A program made the position numbers and the translations under genes. From contig JAZDEY010000076.1 in the NCBI GenBank assembly GCA_043808325.1, positions 1 to 57,734 on the forward strand: 57,734 bases of DNA, read 5' to 3'. Below, piece after piece: positions 27,739 to 35,387 of the stretch. Positions within the stretch are counted from its first letter, which is position 1; each line of letters begins with the position of its first letter. This DNA comes from JAZDEY01 sp043808325 [NCBI: Candidatus Eiseniibacteriota bacterium]. GTDB lineage: Bacteria; Arandabacterota; Arandabacteria; Arandabacterales. The notes under the pieces were generated by a model. The model did not search any database. It was not told where the DNA came from and worked only from the letters and a program-made list of their open reading frames with translations.

Positions 27739-29375
27739 TGAAACGGCGGGATTTTCTTCGCTATGCAGCTATGGGTAGCACGCTTGCCCTTTCGGGCACC
27801 GCGACCCTTGGCAAGGGATTGCAGGACGAAGCTCGGGCGGCATCTCCGTCGCGACCGGCTTCGCCGCCAGACTTTGAATTTGAAGAAGCCACGATTGCTG
27901 ACCTCGAGGCAGCGATGACCACCGGCAAGCACACGGCGCGATCGATAGCGGATGCATATCTGGTATGCATCGAGGCGCTCGATAAGCGGGGACCGGCGGT
28001 CAATTCCATTATCGAAATCAATCCTGATGCGCTTGCGATAGCCGATCGTCTGGACGACCAACGCCGGACTGGAGCCCCCCGCGGGCCGCTGCACGGTATT
28101 CCCATATTGATCAAAGACAATATTGATACGGCGGACAGGATGCAGACCACGGCGGGTTCCCTGGCTTTGGTTGGACCGGCGCCGGCCGAGGATGCGTTCC
28201 TTGTCGAGCGACTGCGTCGCGCCGGGGCCGTAATCCTTGGCAAGACCAACCTGAGTGAATGGGCCAATTTCCGGTCGGTGCGCTCTTCGAGCGGCTGGAG
28301 CGGGAGGGGTGGCCAGACCCGGAATCCCTACGTCCTCGACCGCAATCCCTGTGGTTCCAGCTCGGGTTCGGGTGTGGCGGTCGCGGCCAATCTCTGTGCG
28401 GTTGCGGTCGGGACCGAGACCGACGGCTCGATCGTCTGCCCCTCATCCGCAAACTCGATCGTCGGGATGAAACCCACCCTGGGTCTGGTGAGCCGCTCGG
28501 GCATCGTCCCAATTGCGCATAGCCAGGACACTGCGGGGCCCATGGCGCGCACGGTCGCGGACGCAGCCGCCCTGCTGGGCGTGATCGCAGGAATCGATCC
28601 TCGCGACCCCGTGACCCAGGAGAGTCGAGGCTCGGCCCACACGGATTACACCCGATTCCTCGATGCCCGGGGGCTCAAAGGCGCCCGGATCGGCGTTGCC
28701 CGCAATCTCTTCGTCGCCCATGAGAAGGTCACGGCGCTCGTGGAGGATGCGATAGCCGCAATGAAGCAGTGCGGGGCCACGGTGGTCGATCCGGCCGAGT
28801 TCCCCAAGCCCGGTGACCTGGATAATCCTGAGTTCGAGGTACTGCTCTATGAGTTCAAGGCCGATCTCAATGCTTATCTCGCCCGCCGCGGTGTCGGCGC
28901 GCCCGCGCGCTCCTTGCAGCAGCTGATCCAGTATAACGACGACAACCGTGAGGCAGAGATGCCCTACTTCGGCCAGGAGATCTTCGTGATGGCTGAGGGA
29001 AAAGGCCCCCTGAATAGTCTGGGGTACCTGAGGGCTCTTAGGACGGCGCGACACCTGTCACGCGGCCGGGGCATCGATCGAGTGTTGCGCCAGCACCGGC
29101 TCGATGCGATCGTAGCGCCGACCGGGGGGCCGCCCTGGCCGACTGACCCGGTGAACGGCGATCACTTCCTGGGCGCGAGTTCGACGCCCGCGGCGGTCGC
29201 AGGGTATCCCAATATCACGGTTCCGCTAGGCTATGTCTGTGGCCTGCCTGTGGGTGTCTCCTTCTTCGCAGGCGCCTATAGCGAGCCCGTGCTTATCAGG
29301 ATCGCGTATGCTTTCGAACAGGCGACCAAGATTCGCAGGCCTCCTCAGTTTCTCGGCACTTTGAAAGACGATTGA
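27735..29375 (+). CDS. Amidase-signature hydrolase with Tat signal
   Basis: 546 residues. MMKRRDFLRYAAMGSTLALSGTATLG is a twin-arginine leader (RRDFLR). The Ser-cisSer-Lys triad is visible: Lys127 in LIKDN, Ser208 in CGSSSGSG, and nucleophile Ser232 in ETDGSIVCP (24 residues after the cis-Ser, as in fatty acid amide hydrolase). It hydrolyses amide bonds in the periplasm; substrate unknown. Coupled to the OGG gene by ATGA overlap. Confidence 0.93.
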   Translation: MMKRRDFLRYAAMGSTLALSGTATLGKGLQDEARAASPSRPASPPDFEFEEATIADLEAAMTTGKHTARSIADAYLVCIEALDKRGPAVNSIIEINPDALAIADRLDDQRRTGAPRGPLHGIPILIKDNIDTADRMQTTAGSLALVGPAPAEDAFLVERLRRAGAVILGKTNLSEWANFRSVRSSSGWSGRGGQTRNPYVLDRNPCGSSSGSGVAVAANLCAVAVGTETDGSIVCPSSANSIVGMKPTLGLVSRSGIVPIAHSQDTAGPMARTVADAAALLGVIAGIDPRDPVTQESRGSAHTDYTRFLDARGLKGARIGVARNLFVAHEKVTALVEDAIAAMKQCGATVVDPAEFPKPGDLDNPEFEVLLYEFKADLNAYLARRGVGAPARSLQQLIQYNDDNREAEMPYFGQEIFVMAEGKGPLNSLGYLRALRTARHLSRGRGIDRVLRQHRLDAIVAPTGGPPWPTDPVNGDHFLGASSTPAAVAGYPNITVPLGYVCGLPVGVSFFAGAYSEPVLIRIAYAFEQATKIRRPPQFLGTLKDD

Positions 29376-29388
29376 CGGGCACCCTGGC

Positions 29389-31053
29389 GTGAAGCAGGCT
29401 CGGAATGGTCTTGGTTCAGAAGTCAGCGTGAAGGGAACAAGTCTGCATCCTTTGAGATCCCTGGTGCGTAGCATTGGAAGTGTCTCCGGTATGAGGCTCG
29501 CGGTTCTTGTGCCGGCTTTGATCTATCTTCTCGCGATCGCGTTCTTCATCAAAGATTCCTACTCCGTGTTCGGTCTTCCCCTCGACGATGGGTGGATTCA
29601 TCGTGTCTATTCCAGGTCATTCGCCCAGGGCCATGGATTTGCCTACAATGATGGACAGCAGGAAGCCGGCTCGACAAGCCCTCTGTGGGTCGTGGTATCG
29701 GCACCTGCGCATTGGTTTGGGGGCGCCGGCGTGAACGCGGTCATAGTTCTTGTCAAAGTGATCGGTGTGATGCTCGGGCTCGTGGTTCTGCGGGCCGTGG
29801 GCTACATCGGCCGACAGATCGGCCGCTCGGAGGTCGTAGGCTGCCTCAGTGCCTCACTGCTGGCACTCGAGCCGAGATTCCTGTTCTCATCGCTGTCGGG
29901 AATGGAAGTCAATCTGCTCCTTGCCATCTGGATGGGAGGAGCAGCCGCCATGCTCGCGGGGCGCCCTCTCTTGTCGGTGGTCCTCTTCAGCCTGGCTCCC
30001 GTGACGCGGCCGGAGGCAATCGTAATATTGCCGTTTGCCGTCTTCGGCCTGGTAGTGCTCTCGCGCCGCCGAGGGCTGTCGTGGTCGACGGCGGCAGCCT
30101 GGATGATTCCGCTTGTGCCGATTCTGGCGTGGGGAGGCTTCTGTAAGTCGGTCAATGGGCACTTTCTGCCGAATACTTTCTACCTCAAGGCCCGGCCTTT
30201 CCAGTTTGGTCGCGCCGAAGCCTCTATGGCATGGAACTTCCTATTCGAGCATGGGCTCGCGCCCTGGTGGGCTTATCTTATAGGCCTTGCGGCCTATCTC
30301 GCGACGTGCGTCAGGCGAATCGACATGAAGAAATGGGTGTCGCTTGCGATGCTTGCGGCCGCGCCTCTGGTTTACCTGGTTGCGGTTTTCGGGACCAGGC
30401 AGATGTTTCTTGAAGGCTATTACTGGACCCGGTGGCTTGACCCTGCTGCCTTGGTGCTCATAGCTCCTTTCTGTATCGGCTATGGCGCAATCTTCGCTTC
30501 AGTGGCATCTCCGCGCAAGGTCCTGCCAGAGGGCTCTCGGTCGGAGGCGAGACACACGCTGCTTCGGGTTGTGGTCGGCATCGCCGCAATCGGCTGCCTT
30601 GCTGCGTCCGTACCGTCCTATTATCACTCCTTCTCCGATCTGCGTTCTCACCTTGCCTCCGATGCCCGCGCCATCGACCTCTTGAACGTGCAGGCCGGGA
30701 AATGGATCAATCAACACACGCCCGCGGACGCCGTCGTTGCTGCGACCGATGCCGGCGGGGCCCGCTATTTCGGAATGAGACGCACGGTCGATCTCTTGGG
30801 ACTGAACAATTCAGCGATAGCCTTTGGGAAGCTGAGTGTGAGGGACGCCATCAGAAACGCCGACTGGCTAGCCATTTGCCCGGCTCTGTTTGCAGGGAGC
30901 GACATCAAGACATATATCATGGCTGAGTTCATACCCCGCACTGAAATCCGGATACCACCTGCCGAGTATACGATCTGCAACAATCCCTGGCAGGCGGTGG
31001 TAGCAATCATGGAGCGAAAGACTCCGGCGACCCGTTCCGGCATCTTGAGGTGA
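29389..31053 (+). CDS. GT-C-type membrane glycosyltransferase-like protein
   Basis: 554 residues from the GTG at 29389, but no good ribosome site is seen; ATG at 29491 is also possible. About ten hydrophobic helices. The first loop holds LPLDDGWIHRVYSRSFAQGHGFAYNDGQ, with an Asp pair just after the first membrane helix, as in GT-C enzymes that use polyprenyl-phosphate sugars. Members mannosylate proteins or lipids at the membrane. Likely a lipid-linked sugar transferase; acceptor unknown. Convergent with the ferredoxin operon; a terminator lies between. Confidence 0.8.
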   Translation: MKQARNGLGSEVSVKGTSLHPLRSLVRSIGSVSGMRLAVLVPALIYLLAIAFFIKDSYSVFGLPLDDGWIHRVYSRSFAQGHGFAYNDGQQEAGSTSPLWVVVSAPAHWFGGAGVNAVIVLVKVIGVMLGLVVLRAVGYIGRQIGRSEVVGCLSASLLALEPRFLFSSLSGMEVNLLLAIWMGGAAAMLAGRPLLSVVLFSLAPVTRPEAIVILPFAVFGLVVLSRRRGLSWSTAAAWMIPLVPILAWGGFCKSVNGHFLPNTFYLKARPFQFGRAEASMAWNFLFEHGLAPWWAYLIGLAAYLATCVRRIDMKKWVSLAMLAAAPLVYLVAVFGTRQMFLEGYYWTRWLDPAALVLIAPFCIGYGAIFASVASPRKVLPEGSRSEARHTLLRVVVGIAAIGCLAASVPSYYHSFSDLRSHLASDARAIDLLNVQAGKWINQHTPADAVVAATDAGGARYFGMRRTVDLLGLNNSAIAFGKLSVRDAIRNADWLAICPALFAGSDIKTYIMAEFIPRTEIRIPPAEYTICNNPWQAVVAIMERKTPATRSGILR

Positions 31054-31091
31054 AAAAGCCAAGGGGGGAGAATCTTCTCCCCCCAAAGGCT
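31050..31091 (-). terminator. Terminator of the ferredoxin/DHH operon
   Basis: GGGGGGAGAA (31063-31072) pairs with TTCTCCCCCC (31075-31084), extended by AGCC/GGCT. On the minus strand the stem is followed by TTTTT (31057-31053). The plus-strand side has no T run, so it serves mainly the minus strand. Confidence 0.65.
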
Positions 31092-31109
31092 ACTTGCACG
31101 TGACGCCCG

Positions 31110-31295
31110 TCACTCAACCTTTATGGCTTCAACAGGACACTCATCGGCTGCCTGTTTGGCACAATCTTCCATGCCGGACGGTATGGGATCCGCCTTGACA
31201 CTCACGGTGTCACCTTCCATCTCGAATACGTCGGGACAGGTTTGGGCGCACAGCTCGCATCCTGTACAAAGGTCCTTGTCAACAACCGCTTTCAT
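31110..31295 (-). CDS. Ferredoxin, single [4Fe-4S], Thermotoga type
   Basis: 61 residues. Cys10, Cys13 and Cys16 plus Cys53-Pro54 are the cluster ligands; Cys20 and Cys45 are placed like the disulfide pair of Thermotoga and Desulfovibrio gigas ferredoxins. Low-potential electron carrier in the cytosol. The start overlaps the DHH stop by 4 bases. It is the last gene of a three-gene operon, followed by a terminator. Confidence 0.93.
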   Translation of the reverse strand: MKAVVDKDLCTGCELCAQTCPDVFEMEGDTVSVKADPIPSGMEDCAKQAADECPVEAIKVE

Positions 31296-32410
31296 CGATT
31301 CACCTCCTCCCTCTTGGTGGAGTCTGATTCGCCGGGTCGCTTCTCTTCCTGCTTCTGCTCTTCTACGGCCACCAGTGGGGTGAGTTCCCCGCTATCGGGC
31401 TTACCTCTGAGCCTGAAGAAGGTCTCAATCAGCTTGGTCTCGATTTCGTCGCACTGCTTCTCAGCCCTGCCCGAGCAATCCATCTGGCCGCCCGCGACCA
31501 TGTCATGGCCACCTGCGGTGCCGCCCGAACCGATCACCCGCCGCGCAACCTTACCGGCAGCCCCTTTCACTCGGGTCGTTCGCAGGGAGATCATTATCGT
31601 GTCCTTGTATCTCCCGGTGGCGAGGGACCAGGTCATCCGCTCCAGCGTGAGCATCATCTCGGCAACCTGGGCTACGATATCAGGATTCTCAACGCGTCCG
31701 AGGCCCGTGGCGATCGTATGTTTATAGGTCACGGCGTTGGCAATGGCTCTCGCGGTATAAGCGAATTGCTCTCTCGTCACGACTGGACGTCTTATCTTCG
31801 ACAGGAACTTCTTGTTGGTCTTGGGGAAGAGCGCCAGGTAGGCTGCCGCATCGGCATCGGCGACTTCTCTTCCCAGGTCCTGGGTCTCAGATGCGATCCC
31901 GTAAAAAAGCGCGGTGGCAAGCTTGGTGGGAATATCGAGACCGCTTGCAAAGAGATACTCGGTGAGAATCGTGGCGACCGCACCGTAGTCCGGCCTGATG
32001 TCGACAAAATCGGCACGGGTGGATTTCCTTAAGGGATGATGATCGATCACACCCTTGACGCGGACTCCCCGCGGTAAGGGATTGTTGCCGGCCATTGGCT
32101 GGGTGTCCATCAGGAGCACCGATTTGTGGCGCCTTATCTTGGCCTCGGAAATCTTGGTGGTTTGTATCTTGAGAAGCCTCAGCATTGTCCTGTTCTCAGC
32201 CCTGCCGACTATGCCGCCGTAGCCAATATGGACCTTGATTCCCAACCTTTTTGAAACAATGTATCTAAGGCAGGATGCCGCGGATATCGCGTCGGGATCG
32301 GGGTTATCGTGGGTAAGTATCAAGAGCGGCTGTGACGGCTCAAGGGTCTCGAGCAGCTCCTCAAGCCTCGCCTGGGACATGAATGCCGATAGCGCAATGT
32401 TCGAAGCCAA
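31292..32410 (-). CDS. DHH-family phosphoesterase (NrnA/RecJ-like)
   Basis: 372 residues from a TTG start with GGAAAGGA upstream. The DHH motifs are in order: THDNPDPDA (His34, Asp38, Asp40), MDTQP near 103, VIDHHPLRK near 138, and the DHHA1-domain GGHDMVAGG in the C-terminal third. Such enzymes degrade nanoRNA or cyclic dinucleotide products with Mn2+. The C terminus is a charged tail (EKRPGESDSTKREEVNR). It lies before the ferredoxin gene in the same operon. Confidence 0.9.
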   Translation of the reverse strand: MASNIALSAFMSQARLEELLETLEPSQPLLILTHDNPDPDAISAASCLRYIVSKRLGIKVHIGYGGIVGRAENRTMLRLLKIQTTKISEAKIRRHKSVLLMDTQPMAGNNPLPRGVRVKGVIDHHPLRKSTRADFVDIRPDYGAVATILTEYLFASGLDIPTKLATALFYGIASETQDLGREVADADAAAYLALFPKTNKKFLSKIRRPVVTREQFAYTARAIANAVTYKHTIATGLGRVENPDIVAQVAEMMLTLERMTWSLATGRYKDTIMISLRTTRVKGAAGKVARRVIGSGGTAGGHDMVAGGQMDCSGRAEKQCDEIETKLIETFFRLRGKPDSGELTPLVAVEEQKQEEKRPGESDSTKREEVNR

Positions 32411-32513
32411 GTCTGAAGCATCCTTTCCCTATTATGCTAACTCCCCGGAGCCTCGAGCCGCGGGGAGACATCTTCCGGAGTACGCTTGAGGGATCATGGC
32501 GCCCTCTGATTGA

Positions 32514-32840
32514 TCAGGTGGCCAGCTTCCTGAAATCGATCTCCTGCCAGAGGCGGGACGCCTCATCCCACTTGTAAAGGACGACCCTATGGGTCTTCTC
32601 GGTGTCGGAGTAAACGTATTTCTCCGCGGTCTCGCCGCCGATTCGCCTAGAGAACTTGACCTGGCGGTCGAGCACAAGGGCTCGGGTCGACCTCTCAAGC
32701 TTCATCTTGCCACCCGCGCCCGTGAAGATGGCTTTCTCGACCTTGAGCCGCTTCTCGGGTACGTCCTCGGTGGTCCGCTCGGATATCCCGAATTTCCTGT
32801 CGATCTCTTCAAGGAGATAGTACCACTTTTCGTCGTTCAA
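32514..32840 (-). CDS. Small conserved-looking protein, function unknown
   Basis: 108 residues if it starts at TTG 32840, where AAGGGGGA sits 7 bases upstream; an ATG at 32885 would add 15 residues but has no ribosome site. Sequence is soluble and charged (EKWYYLLEEIDRKFGISERTTEDVPEKRL; TEKTHRVVLYKWDEASRLWQEIDF). No motif recognised. It is the first gene of the DHH/ferredoxin operon, 103 bases from the DHH start. Confidence 0.6.
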   Translation of the reverse strand: MNDEKWYYLLEEIDRKFGISERTTEDVPEKRLKVEKAIFTGAGGKMKLERSTRALVLDRQVKFSRRIGGETAEKYVYSDTEKTHRVVLYKWDEASRLWQEIDFRKLAT

Positions 32841-32904
32841 GAGCCAATCCCCCTTTGACCCCAAATCTATCACGGGGCGGCACATTTTTCAAAGAATCTG
32901 GAGG

Positions 32905-32933
32905 ATATTAGTGGAAACCGCTTCCTTTTACAA
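32905..32933 (-). promoter_or_regulatory. Candidate promoter of the DHH/ferredoxin operon
   Basis: Minus strand TTGTAA (32933-32928), 17 bases, TAATAT (32910-32905). Four of six matches in each box. Confidence 0.4.
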
Positions 32934-33003
32934 GAGAATTCTGGCATGGGGGACGTGCCGGGGAGGGACCCAGCCTGCGTGACCTTGGGCGGCAGGTTTT
33001 CCC

Positions 33004-33032
33004 TTGACTGGCCTCACTTTGGATGCCATATT
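33004..33032 (+). promoter_or_regulatory. Candidate promoter of the IscU operon
   Basis: TTGACT (33004-33009), 17-base spacer, CATATT (33027-33032). It leaves a leader of about 100 bases before the IscU-like ATG. Confidence 0.5.
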
Positions 33033-33138
33033 GAGCTTGATCCGGTTGATCTTAGCCTCGATCGGGCATGAATGGTCTTTGGCCTGATCTGGAATGGCCG
33101 GGCTCGGCTTGATCTCGGCAAAGTGGGGCGAAAGCAAG

Positions 33139-33534
33139 ATGTATAGCGAAAAGGTTATGGATCACTTCATGAACCCGCGCAACGTCGGGGAGATCAAGGA
33201 TGCCGACGGCTCGGGAACCGTTGGTAATCCCGTATGCGGCGATATGATGACGTTCTACATCAGGGTTAAGGACGATCGGCTTGAGGATATCAAGTTTAAG
33301 ACTTTCGGTTGCGGCGCCGCGATAGCCGTATCGAGCATGGTAAGCGAGATGGCCAAGGGCAAGACCCTCGATGAGGCCTTGAAGATCACCAACAAGGATG
33401 TGGCGAGCGAGCTGGATGGTTTGCCATCCAACAAGATGCACTGCTCGAACCTTGGGGCGGATGCACTTCACAAGGCGATTGAAGACTACCGGGCCGGGAG
33501 ATCGGCGGACGGGGGTGACCGGAATGCAAAATGA
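33139..33534 (+). CDS. iscU: IscU/NifU-type iron-sulfur scaffold protein
   Basis: About 131 residues. ATG 33139 matches the family's start (MYSEKVMDHFMNPRNVGEI). Three ligand Cys are present: Cys33 in NPVCGD with Asp35, Cys58 in FGCGAA, Cys102 in KMHCSNLGA. LPSNK at 95-99 sits where the LPPVK chaperone site of IscU lies. It assembles Fe-S clusters for transfer to apoproteins such as the nearby ferredoxin. No cysteine desulfurase gene is in the window. Overlaps the zinc-ribbon gene by 11 bases. Confidence 0.92.
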   Translation: MYSEKVMDHFMNPRNVGEIKDADGSGTVGNPVCGDMMTFYIRVKDDRLEDIKFKTFGCGAAIAVSSMVSEMAKGKTLDEALKITNKDVASELDGLPSNKMHCSNLGADALHKAIEDYRAGRSADGGDRNAK

Positions 33535-33715
33535 AGTCAAAGGTGGCGCCGGCAAGGATAAGCCGAAGGCCTCCTGCCAATGCCCGTTCTGTGACTCTCC
33601 GGTGGAGGAAACATATCCCTTCTGCAAGGCCTGCGGCCGGAAGCTGCGTCGCTGCCGCAAGTGCGGAAGGGCCCTGGCCAATAATGAGGAAGTTTGTCCC
33701 CAGTGTAAGGAATGA
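33524..33715 (+). CDS. Small double zinc-ribbon protein
   Basis: 63 residues from ATG 33524, behind GGGGGTG. Four CxxC knuckles: Cys20-Cys23, Cys34-Cys37, Cys44-Cys47, Cys58-Cys61, forming two treble-clef or rubredoxin-like zinc ribbons. Overlaps IscU upstream by 11 bases and the amidohydrolase downstream by 4 (ATGA), so it belongs to that operon. Zinc-ribbon proteins of this size often bind nucleic acid or act as adaptors; role unknown. Confidence 0.8.
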   Translation: MQNEVKGGAGKDKPKASCQCPFCDSPVEETYPFCKACGRKLRRCRKCGRALANNEEVCPQCKE

Positions 33716-35295
33716 AAGCACCCGTTCCTTCCGAGAGATGTTCCCTCCATGCCCTGGTCGGCGGCGCCGTATATCTCGGTGAAGGTTGTGTAATCGATCC
33801 GGGCTACGTCATCTTTCGGGGAGCGCGGATCGAGGAAGTGGGCGCCCTCAGCGCCTTCACTCGGAAGCCCGATATCGAAGTCCTTGAGGTCGAGGGGAAG
33901 CTGGTCCTGCCGGGCCTCGTCGACTCGCACCTTCATCTGGTCGGATACGCAAAGTCACTGGTGGAACCCAATCTCGCAGACACCCGGAGCCTTGACGAAG
34001 GGCTTGAGATCATCCGCAGCCGTGCTGCCCGGATGCCCAAAGGCGCCTGGCTCACGGGCAGGGGCTGGGACAAGCAGCGCTGGGGCCTTACCGAATTTCC
34101 AACCCGCTGGGCGCTCGACAGGGTCTCCCCGGATAATCCGGTATCCCTGAGGAGCCGGGACGGCCACCTGGTGTGGGTCAACTCGGCGGCGCTTAGCGAG
34201 GCCGGTCTGGCCGAGAAAGCGTTGCGGGTTGAAGGTGGGGAGGTGGCTGTGGACGGCAGTGGGTGCCCCACCGGTATCCTGAAGGAGAATGCAGCCAATC
34301 TCCTCGAGCTCAGAACTGATCGAGCCGAGACATGGATTCTGGATGCCGTCAGGCAGGCCTGTGAAAAGCTTGTCGGATTCGGCCTCACGGGTGTACATAC
34401 AATCGAGGGTGCAGCTGATGCCCGTGTTCTCACAGGGGCAGTCGAGGCAGGATGGGTCCCGCTCAATCTCTTCCGGATGCGCGAGGTCCTCGAGCCCGAC
34501 GAGATCGATCCGCTCGAGCCCTCACGCGAGATCGCCTGCATAAAGACCTACGCTGATGGAGCGCTCGGTTCCCAGACGGCAAGCATGCTTGAGCCTTACT
34601 GCGGCCAGCCTGCCAACTCCGGTATCGCGGTGGCTTCCCGGCAGAAGCTACTTGATATCGTTCTGAGTGCGCTGGCCAAGGGTTTCGCCGTGGCGGTTCA
34701 TGCTATCGGGGATCGAGCGAACATGGACATCTTGGATGTCTATGAGGAAGTAAGACGAAATGGACGATACGGGGACGCGCTGCTCCGGGTCGAACACGCG
34801 CAGGTCTTGAGGCCCGAGGACATGCCTCGGTTCGGACACCTCGGCGTTATCGCATCGATGCAGCCGGTTCACCTTGTTTCCGACCGTGCCGTGGCTGAGC
34901 ATTACTGGGGTGCGCGCTCCGGTAATGCTTACGCATGGAAGCGGATCATCACCGGCGGAGGTAGGGTTGCCTTCGGCTCGGATGCGCCGATTGAAAGCCC
35001 CGATCCTCTCCGGGGTATACACGCCGCAGCGACCCGTTGCGATCCCGCTGAGCCGGAGATGGGTCCCTGGTATTCGGCCGAACGCCTTGAGGTTTGGCAA
35101 GCCATGGATTGCTACACGGCGGGAGGTGCTGCCGCACGCGGTGCGTTACCTGAGGGTGGGAGAATCGAAGTGGGTGCTCGCTCGGACTTCACGATCCTCG
35201 ATCGCAACGTCTTTGCCTCGAGAGATCCCGATTCGATTCTTGATACCCGAGTAATATGCACAATCATAGGCGGGCAGGTTCGGTTCTACGCATAA
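33712..35295 (+). CDS. Amidohydrolase, YtcJ-like
   Basis: 527 residues, coupled to the zinc-ribbon gene. VLPGLVDSHLHLVGYA carries the metal-binding His73-x-His75. Further ligands are expected at AVHAIGDRANMDIL near 325-338 and VEHAQVL near 360; FGSDAPIESPDPL near 423-435 holds the metal-site Asp. These features match YtcJ-type amidohydrolases, which open amide or ester rings with Zn2+. The natural substrate is unknown. A hairpin follows the stop at 35303. Confidence 0.9.
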   Translation: MKAPVPSERCSLHALVGGAVYLGEGCVIDPGYVIFRGARIEEVGALSAFTRKPDIEVLEVEGKLVLPGLVDSHLHLVGYAKSLVEPNLADTRSLDEGLEIIRSRAARMPKGAWLTGRGWDKQRWGLTEFPTRWALDRVSPDNPVSLRSRDGHLVWVNSAALSEAGLAEKALRVEGGEVAVDGSGCPTGILKENAANLLELRTDRAETWILDAVRQACEKLVGFGLTGVHTIEGAADARVLTGAVEAGWVPLNLFRMREVLEPDEIDPLEPSREIACIKTYADGALGSQTASMLEPYCGQPANSGIAVASRQKLLDIVLSALAKGFAVAVHAIGDRANMDILDVYEEVRRNGRYGDALLRVEHAQVLRPEDMPRFGHLGVIASMQPVHLVSDRAVAEHYWGARSGNAYAWKRIITGGGRVAFGSDAPIESPDPLRGIHAAATRCDPAEPEMGPWYSAERLEVWQAMDCYTAGGAAARGALPEGGRIEVGARSDFTILDRNVFASRDPDSILDTRVICTIIGGQVRFYA

Positions 35296-35302
35296 TTGGC
35301 AC

Positions 35303-35325
35303 GCCTTCTGCTTATGTAAGAAGGC
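35303..35325 (+). other. Hairpin after the amidohydrolase gene
   Basis: GCCTTCT (35303-35309) / AGAAGGC (35319-35325), 9-base loop, no T run. Probably a 3' end stabiliser or a weak terminator. Confidence 0.4.
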
Positions 35326-35336
35326 AAGCGAGACAC

Positions 35337-35366
35337 TTGATAGAAATCAGCCATTTGTGATGTACT
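35337..35366 (+). promoter_or_regulatory. Candidate promoter of the second C25 peptidase
   Basis: TTGATA (35337-35342), 18-base spacer, TGTACT (35361-35366); five and four matches to consensus. The leader would be very short. Confidence 0.35.
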
Positions 35367-35378
35367 CCCCAAAGGGGA
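35366..35378 (+). promoter_or_regulatory. Hairpin covering the ribosome site of the second C25 gene
   Basis: TCCCC-AAA-GGGGA. Its right arm holds the start of the Shine-Dalgarno sequence GGGGAAGG (35374-35381), 6 bases before the ATG at 35388. It could lower translation unless opened. Confidence 0.4.
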
Positions 35379-35387
35379 AGGTGCAAG

